In this document: positions 16,711 to 26,088 of the stretch, in pieces
Layout: every line of letters starts with the position of its first letter
Numbering within the stretch: the stretch's first letter is position 1
Source: Actinacidiphila oryziradicis
GTDB taxonomy: Bacteria; Actinomycetota; Actinomycetes; Streptomycetales; Streptomycetaceae
Reading direction: 5' to 3'
DNA length: 64,000 nucleotides
NCBI RefSeq assembly: GCF_005047355.1
Contig: NZ_SUMC01000005.1
Coordinates: 124,001 to 188,000, forward strand
Program-made: the position numbers and the translations under genes
The notes under the pieces: model-generated
The model's input: the letters and a program-made list of their open reading frames with translations, nothing else
Databases searched by the model: none
Told to the model about the DNA's origin: nothing

Positions 16711-18390
16711 TCAGACAGGCTTCAGCCGAAGCGCGACAACAGGGTTGGGCACCGGGCTGAAGTAGGGGTCCTGGGGGGTGGGGAAACCGGTGACCTTCGC
16801 GGTGCTGTAGTCGCTGTAACTGCCCCAATAGAACATCGGGATCCACGGCAGGTTCTCGACGAAGATCGTCTCCAGCTGGTCGATGATCTGCTGCCGCTGG
16901 GCGTCCGTGGTGGCCTTCGGGTACTCGTCGAACAGCGTGGCGGCCTCGGCGTTCTGGAACCGCTCGATGTTCTGCCACGTCGGCGTGGACTTGCCGATCG
17001 GGTAGTACAGGTTCGGGTTGATCGTGTCGTTGTAGTACGAGAAGGCGCGCGGCGCGGAGTTCACCGGGTAGCCCATGGTGGAGTCGAAATCGCCCTTGGC
17101 GGTCATCGGGTTGATGTCGTTGACCGTGGTGGTGTCGACGTTGAGCTTGATGCCGATGTCCTTGAGCTGCGAGACCAGCACCTGGGCACGCGCGGCGATC
17201 TCGGTGTACGAGGACGGAAAGCTGATCGAGAACTCGACGCGCTTGCCGCCCTTCTCGTAGTAGCCGTCACTGCCCTTGGTGTAACCGGCGTCGGTGAGTG
17301 TCTGGTGGGCCTTGTTTACGTCCTGCACGAAGTTGAGCCCCTTGTACTGCGGGGCGATCGACGAGGTGTAGGCGGGCATCGGCAGGCCCGTCACGCTGGT
17401 GGCTGCCACATCGTTGCTGGCGGCGGCGACCTGCTTGCGGTCCACGCCGAGGCTGATGGCCCGGCGCACCGCGAGGTCGCTGAGCGGCCAGCGCTCCAGG
17501 TTGGGGATCAGGCCGTCGGTACCGTTGATGGGCGCCCAGTAGTGGTTGTGGCTGCTCCGGGCGACGTAGGTCTTGTCCGCGTTGGCGATGAAGCTTCCGG
17601 CCCAGTCCGCCTGGCCCTGGACGAGCGCGTTGGTCATGCCCGCGTTGTCCTTGTAGGCAACGAAGCGCAGCGACTTGATCTGCGCCTTCGGCTGCCAGTA
17701 GTCCTCGTTGCGGACCAGCACGAAGCTCTGCGCGGAGAACGTGGACAGCTTGAACGGGCCGGTGCCCACCGGGTTCTTGTCGGTGTAGCTCGTCGGGTCC
17801 TTGACCGCGGACCAGATGTGCTTGGAGACGATCGGACAGGAGACGATGTTGGTGAAGAACTGCTGGGAGGGAACCGCGAAGGTGAAGACCACCTGGCTGG
17901 CGCTGGGGGCGCTCACCTTGGCGAACTCGGCTCCCAGGGTGTTCAGGGCTGCGTAGTTCTTGAGCAGGGTGAAGGTGAACACCACGTCGTCAGCCGAGAA
18001 CGCGGTGCCGTCGGTCCACTTCACACCGGTCTGCAGGTCCAGGGTGAGCGTCTTGTTGCCGTCCGACCAGCGCCAGGTCTTGGCCAGCCAGGGCAGGTCG
18101 TTGCCGATGTCCACGGTGTTGATCTGGACCAGCGGCTCGTAGATGAAGCCGCCCGACCCCTGGCTGGTGTAGGTCAGTCCCTGCGCGGTGTTGGGGAGGA
18201 AGGGGTTGAAGACCTGCGTGAGGTTGTCGGACTGGCCGGCGATGGTGAGCTCGTCGTTGGCGCCGGTGGTGCCGGCGGACCCCGACCCCTGACAAGCGGT
18301 TAGCGCGAGGGTGCCCACGCCTGCGAGGGCACTGGCCAGGATGCCGCGTCTCGAAATGCCTGACGCGATCGGCGACTGTGAAGTGGTCAC
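16711..18390 (-). CDS. ABC transporter substrate-binding lipoprotein, family 5 (Opp/Dpp type)
   Basis: A 559-aa extracytoplasmic binding protein. The signal has twin arginines (SRRGILASALAGVG) and a lipobox LTAC with Cys33, so it is a Tat-exported lipoprotein. The mature SBP_bac_5 domain is recognisable by WRWSDGNKTLTLDLQTGVKW, ADDVVFTF, NPVGTGPFKL and a middle YKGLNF block. GTG 18390 has the ribosome site AAGGAG. Family 5 proteins bind peptides, nickel, opines or oligosaccharides. With sugar enzymes around it a glycoside or amino-sugar ligand is the best inference. Confidence 0.92.
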   Translation of the reverse strand: MTTSQSPIASGISRRGILASALAGVGTLALTACQGSGSAGTTGANDELTIAGQSDNLTQVFNPFLPNTAQGLTYTSQGSGGFIYEPLVQINTVDIGNDLPWLAKTWRWSDGNKTLTLDLQTGVKWTDGTAFSADDVVFTFTLLKNYAALNTLGAEFAKVSAPSASQVVFTFAVPSQQFFTNIVSCPIVSKHIWSAVKDPTSYTDKNPVGTGPFKLSTFSAQSFVLVRNEDYWQPKAQIKSLRFVAYKDNAGMTNALVQGQADWAGSFIANADKTYVARSSHNHYWAPINGTDGLIPNLERWPLSDLAVRRAISLGVDRKQVAAASNDVAATSVTGLPMPAYTSSIAPQYKGLNFVQDVNKAHQTLTDAGYTKGSDGYYEKGGKRVEFSISFPSSYTEIAARAQVLVSQLKDIGIKLNVDTTTVNDINPMTAKGDFDSTMGYPVNSAPRAFSYYNDTINPNLYYPIGKSTPTWQNIERFQNAEAATLFDEYPKATTDAQRQQIIDQLETIFVENLPWIPMFYWGSYSDYSTAKVTGFPTPQDPYFSPVPNPVVALRLKPV

Positions 18391-18465
18391 GTGCGTCTGC
18401 TCCTTGGGAGTAGGGACAGCGGGAGAGGGCGGTGCGGTGCGGCCACGAGGCCGCGGGAGGTGAGG

Positions 18466-19593
18466 TCAGGCGGAGGGGGCGGGCGCCGTCAGGTCGGCCA
18501 CCGTCCGGGCGTTGTCGGCCCGCTTGGCGCGCGCCTCCGGGTCATCGGCGTACAGCCAGCATTTGGCGGCGTGGCCGGCCGAGATCTCGAAGGACTCGGG
18601 AACGTCGGTCTTGCACCGCTCCATTGCGTACGGGCAACGCGGGTGGAAGCGGCAGCCCGCCGGCGGGTCGATGAGGCTGGGCGGCTGCCCGATGTCCCGC
18701 ACCCGGTCGCCGCCGGCCCGCGACGGGTCGGGCGCGGAGGCGATCAGCAGCTGGGTGTACGGGTGCGCGGCCTGCTGCGTCACCGCTTCCGACGGCCCCG
18801 TCTCGACGATCTCACCGGCGTACATCACTGCCGTGTCGGCGGCGAAGTACCGGGCCGAGGCGATGTCGTGGGTGACGTACAGCATCGCCACATTGCGCTC
18901 TTCGGTGAGGCGCCGCAGCAGATTGAGGATGCCCAGTCGGATGGAGACATCCAGGCTCGACACCGGCTCGTCGGCGAGGAACACCTCCGGGCTCGCCGCC
19001 AGCGCTCGGGCGATCGAGACGCGCTGGAGCTGGCCTCCGGACAGCTCGTGCGGGTACTTCTCGGTGAACTGCCGCTGCGGCACGAGGTTGATCTGCGCCA
19101 GCAGGCCGTCGATGACCGCCTGCTGCTCGGCGCCGCGCTTGGCGGGCTGATGGATGGCCACGGCACGCTTGAGAGTGCTGGCGATGGTGGCGACGGGGTT
19201 GAAGGACCCGAAAGGGTCCTGCAGGATCAGCTGGACTTTGCTGACGTACTCCCGGAACGCGCGGCCGCGCGGAGTCGGGACGGCGACGCCGTGCAGTCTC
19301 ACCTCTCCGCCGGTGAGCGGGTACAACTGGGCGAGCAGCCGGGCCAGGGTCGACTTGCCGGAACCCGACTCGCCGACAAGGGCCGTGATGCGTCCCGCGT
19401 ACAGACGCAGCGAGACGTTCTCGACGGCGTGGACCACGCGCCTGGGGCCGCCGCGCCGGCGCAGACCGCCCCGTACGGGGAAGTGCTTGGTCACATTCAC
19501 CGCCTCGAGCACCGGCTCGTCGGCAGGGAGTCGGGTGGCCGGGTGGTCCTGGTCGGTGGCCGTGTCGTCGCCGGCTGTGTCGTCGCCACTCAC
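18466..19593 (-). CDS. Oligopeptide-type ABC transporter ATP-binding protein (OppF/DppF)
   Basis: A 375-aa ATPase with Walker [10 protein letters not shown], signature [15 protein letters not shown], Walker [13 protein letters not shown] and the switch His in YVTHDIAS. The C-terminal oligopeptide/dipeptide extension includes [15 protein letters not shown], a Cys motif that in OppD/F relatives can hold an iron-sulfur cluster. The GTG at 19593 overlaps the stop of the fused permease-ATPase gene (GTGA). A longer upstream frame is not conserved. It forms the second ATPase of the importer. Confidence 0.92.
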   Translation of the reverse strand: MSGDDTAGDDTATDQDHPATRLPADEPVLEAVNVTKHFPVRGGLRRRGGPRRVVHAVENVSLRLYAGRITALVGESGSGKSTLARLLAQLYPLTGGEVRLHGVAVPTPRGRAFREYVSKVQLILQDPFGSFNPVATIASTLKRAVAIHQPAKRGAEQQAVIDGLLAQINLVPQRQFTEKYPHELSGGQLQRVSIARALAASPEVFLADEPVSSLDVSIRLGILNLLRRLTEERNVAMLYVTHDIASARYFAADTAVMYAGEIVETGPSEAVTQQAAHPYTQLLIASAPDPSRAGGDRVRDIGQPPSLIDPPAGCRFHPRCPYAMERCKTDVPESFEISAGHAAKCWLYADDPEARAKRADNARTVADLTAPAPSA

Positions 19594-21647
19594 TGCGTCT
19601 CTCCCATCGCCAGTTCGTTCTGTGTTGTGGTCCCGTCGGCCCCGTCGGCGAAGAGCAGGCAGGCCGCCTCCGCCGTGCCGCCGCTCGTCCTCGTGACCTG
19701 GTAGAGCGGCGGCTGGGTGGACGAGCAGGCGTCGAACGCGAGGGGGCAGCGCGGATGGAAGGCGCATCCGCCCGGCATGTGCCGCAGGTCGGGCGGTGAG
19801 CCGACGATTCCGGTGAGTTCGCGCTTGGCTCCGCCGAGCGTCGGGAACGACGCCAGCAGTCCACGGCTGTAGGGGTGCCGCGGCTGGCGGTAGAAGTCGT
19901 CGGCCGCCGTCATCTCGACGATCTTTCCGCCGTACATGACGGCGATCGTGTCGGAGAGTTCGATCAGCAGCGAAAGGTCGTGCGTGATGAAGATGACCGA
20001 GAAACCGAGCTTGTCCTTGAGCTCCATGATCTTCTCGACGATCTGCCGCTGAATGACGACGTCGAGAGCGGTCGTCGGTTCATCCATGACGATGATCTCA
20101 GGATCGAGGGCAAGGCCGACAGCGATCATGGCGCGCTGCCGCATGCCGCCGGACAGCTCATGCGGGTAGGAACCCGAGCGATCGGCCGGGATCCCCACGA
20201 TGCCGAAGAGTTCCACGATCCGGGCGGCCCGCTCCTGGGTCGACATGCCCGGCCGGTGCGCCTTGAGCACATCCTCTATCTGTTCGCCGATGCGCATGAT
20301 CGGGTTCAGGGCGTGCATGGCCGACTGGAAGACGATCGACAGCTCCTCCCAGCGGAAACCGCGCAGCTCGTCGTCCCGCATGGCGAGCACGTCGACGGTG
20401 GAGCCGTCCGCGTTGGTGTAGACGATCTCGCCCTGCGAGATCTCGGCGGGCGGCTTGTGCAGCCGTGTGATGGCGTAGGCGAGGGTGGACTTCCCGGAGC
20501 CGGACTCGCCGGCTATGCCGAGGACTTCGCCGCGCCGCAGCCTGAGCGAGACGCCGTTCACCGCCGGGACCCGGCTCGTGCCGTTGACGTACTCCACCCG
20601 CAGGTCACGGACGTCGAGAACGACATCGGTGCTCTCCTGCGTGAACGGTGCCCCGGCGGGCCGTCGTACCACCGGGCCCTGGCGCCGCCCCGGCCGGCGT
20701 GTGCGCCGCCCTGACACCTGCGCCCGCTGCGCCTTCTTCGTGCCGATGCCGGCCAGCCGCAGGCGGGGGTTGATGAATTCGTCGATCCCGAAGTTCACCA
20801 GCGAGAGCGCGGTGCCGATCACGGCGATCGCCAGCCCGGCGGGCACGAACCACCACCAGGCCCCGGTGAGCAGCGCGCTGTCCGCCTGCGCCCAGTACAG
20901 GATCGTCCCCCACGACCACTGGGTCACATCGGTCAGGCCGAGGAACGCGAGGCTCGCCTGGGTGAGGATCGCGGCGGTGACCGTACCGAGGAACGAGGCG
21001 GCGACGACCGCGACCTGGTTCGGCAGGATGTCCTTGAGGATGATGCGCGAGGTCTTCTCACCGGTCGCCCTGGCCGCCTCCACGAAGTCCCGCTTGCGCA
21101 GCGACAGCGTCTGCGCCCGCAGCACACGGGCGCCCCACGCCCAGCCGGTGACGGAGATGACGAGGATGATGCCGAGCGAGCCGCTGTGGGGCAGATAGGC
21201 CGCGAGGATGATCGTCAGCGGCAGGCTCGGCAGGACGAGGAAGATGTTCGCCAGCAGCGAGAGGACCTCGTCGCTGATCCCCCCGAGATATCCCGCGGTG
21301 ACTCCGACGAGGACCGAGAGCACGGTCGTCAGCACAGCCGAGCCGAAGCCGACCAGCATCGAGGCGCGCGCTCCGTAGAGCATCTGGGAGTACACGTCCT
21401 GCCCGGTCTGGGTCGTACCCAGCCAGTGCGAGAGGGACGGTCCGGCGGTGGCACTGTCGCTGACGGACGACGGGTCGTACGGGGCGATCCACGGGCCGAC
21501 GACGGCCAGGATCAGGAAGACCAGGGTGATGATCACGCCCGCGCAGGTGAGGGGCGAGCGCAGCAGACGCAGCAGGCCCCTGGCCGGTCCTCCGGAAGCG
21601 TCGGGAGCCGTCTCCGCCTCGGCGAGGGCAGCGGATTGCATGGCCAT
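19590..21647 (-). CDS. Fused DppC-type permease and DppD-type ATPase
   Basis: A 685-aa fusion. Residues 1 to about 310 form a DppC-like permease: the N-terminal segment [20 protein letters not shown], six predicted membrane segments and the [14 protein letters not shown] cytoplasmic loop (EAA motif). A basic linker follows. From about residue 330 a complete ATPase has Walker [10 protein letters not shown], signature [17 protein letters not shown], Walker [13 protein letters not shown] and a [15 protein letters not shown] tail. Such fusions occur in actinobacterial importers. It is 3 nt after the DppB-type permease and GTGA-coupled to the second ATPase. Confidence 0.93.
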   Translation of the reverse strand: MAMQSAALAEAETAPDASGGPARGLLRLLRSPLTCAGVIITLVFLILAVVGPWIAPYDPSSVSDSATAGPSLSHWLGTTQTGQDVYSQMLYGARASMLVGFGSAVLTTVLSVLVGVTAGYLGGISDEVLSLLANIFLVLPSLPLTIILAAYLPHSGSLGIILVISVTGWAWGARVLRAQTLSLRKRDFVEAARATGEKTSRIILKDILPNQVAVVAASFLGTVTAAILTQASLAFLGLTDVTQWSWGTILYWAQADSALLTGAWWWFVPAGLAIAVIGTALSLVNFGIDEFINPRLRLAGIGTKKAQRAQVSGRRTRRPGRRQGPVVRRPAGAPFTQESTDVVLDVRDLRVEYVNGTSRVPAVNGVSLRLRRGEVLGIAGESGSGKSTLAYAITRLHKPPAEISQGEIVYTNADGSTVDVLAMRDDELRGFRWEELSIVFQSAMHALNPIMRIGEQIEDVLKAHRPGMSTQERAARIVELFGIVGIPADRSGSYPHELSGGMRQRAMIAVGLALDPEIIVMDEPTTALDVVIQRQIVEKIMELKDKLGFSVIFITHDLSLLIELSDTIAVMYGGKIVEMTAADDFYRQPRHPYSRGLLASFPTLGGAKRELTGIVGSPPDLRHMPGGCAFHPRCPLAFDACSSTQPPLYQVTRTSGGTAEAACLLFADGADGTTTQNELAMGETQ

Positions 21648-21650
21648 GAT

Positions 21651-22625
21651 TCAGCTCTCCCTCGTCCTCGGGTCGAGGAATACGTAGGCGATATCGGCGA
21701 GCAGGTTGGCGACGAGTACGAGGATGGTGATAAGCAGGAAGATGGCCGACATCAGCGGATAATCCGCCGCCTGGGCGGCTTTGAAGAGCACCGATCCGAT
21801 GCCGGGATAGTTGAAGACGACCTCGGTCACGATGGAGCCGCCGATGACGAAACCGAGCGACATGGCGAACCCGGACAGGGAGGGCAGCATCGCGTTGCGG
21901 GCGGCGTAGTTGTACATGATGCGGCGCTTGGACAGTCCCTTGGCCTCGGCCAGCCGGACGTAGTCCTCGCTCAGGGTGGTGACCATCATGTTGCGCATGC
22001 TGATCAGCCAGCCGCCCACGGATGCCACCACGATCGTCGTGGCGGGCAGGATCGCGTAGTAGACAGCGCTGGAGATGAACCCGCTGTTCAAGCCGATGCT
22101 TTCCGTCAGCGCGTATCCACCGGACAAGGGGAACCAATTGAGGTTGATCGCGAAAATCAGCACGATGATGATCGCGAACCAGAAGTACGGGATCGACGCC
22201 AGGAAGGTCGTGACGGGGACCAGTGAGTCGAGCCAGGTCCCGCGCTTCCAGCCTGCGAGGATGCCGAGAGCGGTACCGATGACAAAGCCGAGGACCGTGC
22301 AGACGGTGATGAGGATGAGCGTCCAGAACATGCTCTGGCCGAGAACGGTGCTCACCGTCGACGGGTAGTAGGCGTAACTGATTCCGAAGTCACCCGTGAA
22401 CACGCTGTGCCAGTAACTGAGGTACTGCTGCCAGAGATTGGTGTTCTTCTGGCCGAACAGCACCCTCAGCGCCTGGACCGCCGAGGGACTGAGCTTGCCG
22501 TGGAACTGGTTGATGAGGTTGTCCGCGGGATTGCCGGGCATGATGCGCGGAATAACGAAGTTGAGGCTGATCGCCGCCCAGGCGGTCAGCAGATAGAAGC
22601 CGAGCTTTCGAAGCATGGTTCGCAT
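21651..22625 (-). CDS. DppB-type ABC transporter permease
   Basis: A 324-aa inner-membrane permease with an N-terminal segment (FYLLTAWAAISLNFVIPRIMPG), the family block GNPADNLI, about six membrane segments and an EAKGLSKRRIM loop (EAA motif) that contacts the ATPase. Its partner is the C-type permease half of the downstream fusion. ATG 22625 could be replaced by the ATG three codons on (MLRKLGFY). It lies 97 bp after the Gfo/Idh gene and probably belongs to the same transcript. Confidence 0.92.
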   Translation of the reverse strand: MRTMLRKLGFYLLTAWAAISLNFVIPRIMPGNPADNLINQFHGKLSPSAVQALRVLFGQKNTNLWQQYLSYWHSVFTGDFGISYAYYPSTVSTVLGQSMFWTLILITVCTVLGFVIGTALGILAGWKRGTWLDSLVPVTTFLASIPYFWFAIIIVLIFAINLNWFPLSGGYALTESIGLNSGFISSAVYYAILPATTIVVASVGGWLISMRNMMVTTLSEDYVRLAEAKGLSKRRIMYNYAARNAMLPSLSGFAMSLGFVIGGSIVTEVVFNYPGIGSVLFKAAQAADYPLMSAIFLLITILVLVANLLADIAYVFLDPRTRES

Positions 22626-22722
22626 CGGTCAGTTCCCTTCCCCAGCGGACGCACGGGTGTCGCCGCGGTACGGCCGTCCGGCCGGGAGTGCTTCTCCGGT
22701 ATTCGCATCGCGGAGGCTCGAT

Positions 22723-23802
22723 TCAGTAGGTGGAGTGTGTTTCGCCGACCGGGCTCCAGTAACCTTCCGCGCGCCCGCTGAGCAGAGCGTTGTCGAGCCG
22801 GTCCAACGGCAGTGGGACACGGCGCCGGGACCGGCTGCTCTCGTAGGTCGCGAAAATGAGTTCGGCGCCGCGCAGCCCGTAGGCGGCGTCGAGGACGGGA
22901 GCGCGGCCGGTCCGCAGGGCATCGGCCAGGTCCTGGATGGCCTCGCCGGTGCCCGCGACGATCGCCGGGTCGACGCCCCGGTCCCAGTTGGCGGAGTCGG
23001 TGTCGAACGGCGAGTCCAGGACGAGGTCCTCCTTGCCGAAGCGCCGTACGCGGCAGCGCGCGCCGCGCAGATCGACCCGGCCCCGGGTGCCCTGGATGAG
23101 CAGACCGAGGTTGTTCTCCAAGTTGAGGACGGGCGTGTGCGGTTCGCGGCCGGTGGAGACAACGGCCCGGACCCCGTCCGGCCAGGCGATCTGGGTCAGT
23201 GAGGCCGTCTCGGCGAGAGCGCCGTAGATGTACCGGTCGACCGTCACATCGATCTGGCCCATCACCCAGCTCGGAGCGGCGTCCCCCCGGTGGAAGAGGA
23301 TGAGGTCGAGGATGTGGGCTCCCCAGTCGGGCAGGTTCGGGCAGTACCCCTCGATCGTCACCACATCGCCGATCTCCCCCGCCATGATCTGCTCGCGTGC
23401 GAATCGCTGCACCGCCTCGAAGCGCCGCTGGAGGTTGAACGTCAGCTGGACACCGGCGTCGGCGGCCAGCACCGCCATCTCCAGGGCATCGCCGTAGGAG
23501 AGGGCTATCGGCTTCTCACAATGGACAGCGCGTACGCCGGCGGCCACCGCTGCCCGCACGACGTCGAGATGGAATACGGGCGGTGTGCATATGCTCACAA
23601 TGTCGGGCTGGTCGGCTTCAAGCAGCTCGTGGTAGTCCTGGTACGTGCGTGGTACACCCAGCTCGGCCGCCAGGGCCTCGCCCGCCGCCTGATTCACATC
23701 GGCGAGCGCGACCAGGCGAACGTCGGGCGCTGCGACAAGACCGAGCCCGTGCACCCGGCCCTGCGAGCCGGCACCGATGACCGCTGCCGAGAGTGTTGTC
23801 AT
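22723..23802 (-). CDS. Gfo/Idh/MocA family oxidoreductase (third of three)
   Basis: A 359-aa dehydrogenase with Rossmann motif VIGAGSQGRVHGLGL, the EKP motif VHCEKPIALS, and a central DWGAHILDLILFHRGD segment carrying the Asp/His of the active site. ATG 23802 is preceded by GAGGAGAGAG. It is the first gene of the leftward importer operon and is divergent from the Zn-dehydrogenase gene at 24084. The shared 281-bp gap carries repeated ACCAC half-sites. Confidence 0.92.
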   Translation of the reverse strand: MTTLSAAVIGAGSQGRVHGLGLVAAPDVRLVALADVNQAAGEALAAELGVPRTYQDYHELLEADQPDIVSICTPPVFHLDVVRAAVAAGVRAVHCEKPIALSYGDALEMAVLAADAGVQLTFNLQRRFEAVQRFAREQIMAGEIGDVVTIEGYCPNLPDWGAHILDLILFHRGDAAPSWVMGQIDVTVDRYIYGALAETASLTQIAWPDGVRAVVSTGREPHTPVLNLENNLGLLIQGTRGRVDLRGARCRVRRFGKEDLVLDSPFDTDSANWDRGVDPAIVAGTGEAIQDLADALRTGRAPVLDAAYGLRGAELIFATYESSRSRRRVPLPLDRLDNALLSGRAEGYWSPVGETHSTY

Positions 23803-23841
23803 CTCTCTCCTCTTCGCGCATGCCGCCGCATGCCTCCGAAT

Positions 23842-23857
23842 ACCACACCAATACCAC
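23842..23857 (-). promoter_or_regulatory. Direct-repeat operator candidate of the importer operon
   Basis: ACCAC at 23842-23846 and again at 23853-23857 are 11 bp apart (read TGGTGTGGT...GTGGT on the coding strand). They lie 40-55 bp upstream of the Gfo/Idh start, where a -10 box would be. The same pair with the same 11-bp period occurs at 14795/14806, and with 10 bp at 24027/24037. Binding by a local GntR protein is inferred. Confidence 0.45.
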
Positions 23858-24026
23858 TTGGGGCTGAGTGCAAGGCCAGTTTAAGACGATCAGCGTTCCT
23901 GTCTAGGGGGTTAACGCAGTTGTTCCGCGAGAGAAACGAACGGTCGTCCGCGAAACCGCAGCGGGGCGCGTGAGAGGTGACGCTCAGTAAGTGCCATCGC
24001 GCGAACAGTCGGATATTCCACCCTGT

Positions 24027-24052
24027 ACCACATGGGACCACTCGGCTACACT
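24027..24052 (+). promoter_or_regulatory. Promoter and repeat operator of the Zn-dehydrogenase gene
   Basis: CTGTAC at 24024 and TACACT at 24047-24052 with an 18-bp spacer form a plausible promoter. ACCAC at 24027-24031 and 24037-24041 lie between the two boxes, which suits a repressor site. The same half-sites occur upstream of the two leftward operons. Confidence 0.45.
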
Positions 24053-24083
24053 GACGCGGCTGCTGCCCGGACAGGAGATCCGC

Positions 24084-25028
24084 ATGAAGATCAGTCAGGT
24101 CGTCACAGCCCGCACCTCGGAGGTCGTGACGGCCGACGACCCGGTGCCCCGTCACGACCAGGTCCTTGTCGAAGTACTGGCGTGTGGAGTGTGCACGTCG
24201 GACATCGGGCCGTGGCTCTCGCACGCCACGACCGCACCCCCCGTCCGGCTCGGTCACGAGATGGTCGGCCGCGTGGTCGCCGCGGGGCGCGATGCCGGTC
24301 GCTGGGCGCTGGGCGATGTGGTGACCGGGCTGGGAGGCGACGGGTTCGCGACACTCGCCGTCATGGACGCACACGCGATCCTGCCGGTCCCGGCCGGGAT
24401 CGAGCCCGCCCACGCGCTCGGCGAGCCGGTCGCTGTTGTCGAGGAGGCCCTGTCCCGTACGAAGACGGGCGCGGGTGACCGGGTCGCGGTCGTAGGGCTG
24501 GGTTTCATGGGGCTCGCGCTGGTCCAGCTCGCCAAGCGGCACGCGCCGGGCCTGCTCGTCGGTGTCGATCCGGACCCCGCACGCCGCGAACGGGCGCTAC
24601 TGCTGGGCGCCGACCTCGTCTTCGACCCCGCCGAACTGCCGCAGGAGTACCGGACGGAGACGAACAGGCAGGCCGACGCACGGCTCGACATCGTGCTGGA
24701 GGCGACCGGGGCGACCGGTGGCCTGAAGACAGCGGGAAGTCTGGTCCGGCCGTTCGGCACGCTCTGTGTGGTGGGATACCACCACACCGGAGACGCGAAG
24801 ATGGACATGGACCTCTGGTACAAGGCCGTCACGGTCGTCAACGGCTTCTGCCCGGACCGCACCCGGGTCATGAGCGCCATGCGGGACGCGCTGGACCTCG
24901 TGGCTCAGCGGCGCTTCAGCTACGAGCCGCTGATCACCCATCGGTTCGGACTGGACCAGGTCGACGACGCGTTCCGCGCGATGAAGGAAAGTCCCGCGGA
25001 CTTCGTCAAAGGCGTGCTCGTACCCTGA
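24084..25028 (+). CDS. Zn-dependent medium-chain alcohol/polyol dehydrogenase
   Basis: A 314-aa medium-chain dehydrogenase. The catalytic zinc ligand region is CGVCTSDIG (Cys37) and GHEMVG (His58-Glu59). The NAD motif is VAVVGLGFMGLALVQLA. It is shorter than typical family members and lacks the four-cysteine structural-zinc loop, as in some sugar and polyol dehydrogenases. ATG 24084 is chosen for AGGAGATCCGC before it. It is divergent from the importer operon and shares its regulatory region. It probably oxidises or reduces an intermediate, for example the aldehyde produced by the amine oxidase, but that is only a guess. Confidence 0.88.
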   Translation: MKISQVVTARTSEVVTADDPVPRHDQVLVEVLACGVCTSDIGPWLSHATTAPPVRLGHEMVGRVVAAGRDAGRWALGDVVTGLGGDGFATLAVMDAHAILPVPAGIEPAHALGEPVAVVEEALSRTKTGAGDRVAVVGLGFMGLALVQLAKRHAPGLLVGVDPDPARRERALLLGADLVFDPAELPQEYRTETNRQADARLDIVLEATGATGGLKTAGSLVRPFGTLCVVGYHHTGDAKMDMDLWYKAVTVVNGFCPDRTRVMSAMRDALDLVAQRRFSYEPLITHRFGLDQVDDAFRAMKESPADFVKGVLVP

Positions 25029-25073
25029 GCGGCGCGGGCGCGGCCCCGGGCATGGGCCTCGGCCTCGGCGCCG

Positions 25074-25097
25074 GGGTCCGGGTCCGGGTCCGGGTCC
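25074..25097. repeat. Short tandem repeat (GGGTCC)x4
   Basis: Four perfect 6-bp units lie between the convergent stops of the Zn-dehydrogenase and the second GntR gene. It is likely slippage-prone, and no coding effect is expected. Confidence 0.8.
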
Positions 25098-25103
25098 GGG
25101 CGC

Positions 25104-25874
25104 CTACGACCGCGCGAACGACGTACGCAGCCGGTAGCGCTCGCCCGCGTACCGGATCGTCGACACGAACAGAGGCTCCTGCTCCGCGCCCAGCACGACC
25201 TGATGCATGACGAGCAGTGGATCGCCGGGAGCCACATCGAGATGTTCGGCCGCACGGTCGTCGGCCTTGGTGGCTTCGATCGTGCTGTCGGCCCGTACCG
25301 GCTCCACCCCGGCCGCGGAGAGCGTGGAATAGAACGACCGGGTGCGGAAGTCGACCTTCTCCACTTCCGGGACGAGCGCCAGCGGAATGCAGCTCAGGTC
25401 GAGCGCGATGGGGACGCCGTCGAGGAGCCGGACCCGCTCCAGCCGGAACAGCGGGGTCCCCGGGGCGATTCCGAGCGGCTCCGCCTCGTCGATGGTGGCG
25501 GGACTCGCTTGCGCCGTCAGCACCTTCGAGCGCGGCTTCAGTCCCATACGGGCCGCCGTCTCGCTGAACGATTCGAGACTGTTCGGCCACTCCTTCTTCG
25601 CCACGGCCTGAGTGACGTACCAACCGCGGCCGTGCGAGGCGCTGAGCACCCCCTCCTCGACCAGACGCCCGAGCGCCTTGCGCAGCGTGACCCGGCTGAT
25701 GCCCAGTTGCCGGCACAGCTCGCGCTCAGGAGCGAGCCGCATTCCCGGCTTCAGGATCCCCTTCTCGATTTCGCCGCGGATCAAATTGACAGCCTGGATC
25801 CACAGAGGTTCGGGGTAGCCCGGCAGGATGGCACCCGCGACCTCGCGAGAATCGTTCATACGTGAGGACCCCAT
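25104..25874 (-). CDS. GntR family regulator, HutC type (second paralogue)
   Basis: A 256-aa regulator with helix-turn-helix GMRLAPERELCRQLGISRVTL followed by LGRLVEEGVLSASHGRGWYV, and a UTRA domain with GTPLFRLERVRLLDGVPIALD. It is clearly a paralogue of 12929-13690. The start may be ATG 25874 or ATG 25859 (MNDSREVAG). Neither has a convincing ribosome site. It lies at the outer edge of the sugar region, transcribed towards the Zn-dehydrogenase. One paralogue may control the importer and the other the catabolic operon, or both may share the ACCAC repeats. Confidence 0.92.
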   Translation of the reverse strand: MGSSRMNDSREVAGAILPGYPEPLWIQAVNLIRGEIEKGILKPGMRLAPERELCRQLGISRVTLRKALGRLVEEGVLSASHGRGWYVTQAVAKKEWPNSLESFSETAARMGLKPRSKVLTAQASPATIDEAEPLGIAPGTPLFRLERVRLLDGVPIALDLSCIPLALVPEVEKVDFRTRSFYSTLSAAGVEPVRADSTIEATKADDRAAEHLDVAPGDPLLVMHQVVLGAEQEPLFVSTIRYAGERYRLRTSFARS

Positions 25875-26088
25875 GGTGATGTGCTCGTGACGAGCGATCC
25901 GAAGCGCTCAGGATAGCTTTCCGGCCGGAGGTCTGGCCAGGAGACGTCCCCGGCGGCGAGGTCCGGGGCGGGACGCCGCCGAGAAGAATCGCGTTGAGGC
26001 CGTTTGGCCGGCCCGGCTCCGCGCGGTGCTCGCGGCACGCGGCTTCGAACTGCCCAGGGCGTACGCCCTGCGTCCGTAGCTGTTCTCG

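Noticed and set aside
17305..18303. Long plus-strand frame opposite the substrate-binding protein gene
   Set aside because: Antisense shadow of a clear lipoprotein gene with signal and domain motifs.
25020..25100. Terminator between convergent Zn-dehydrogenase and GntR genes
   Set aside because: GC-rich and repetitive but no clean stem-loop or T-tract. Only the tandem repeat is reported.
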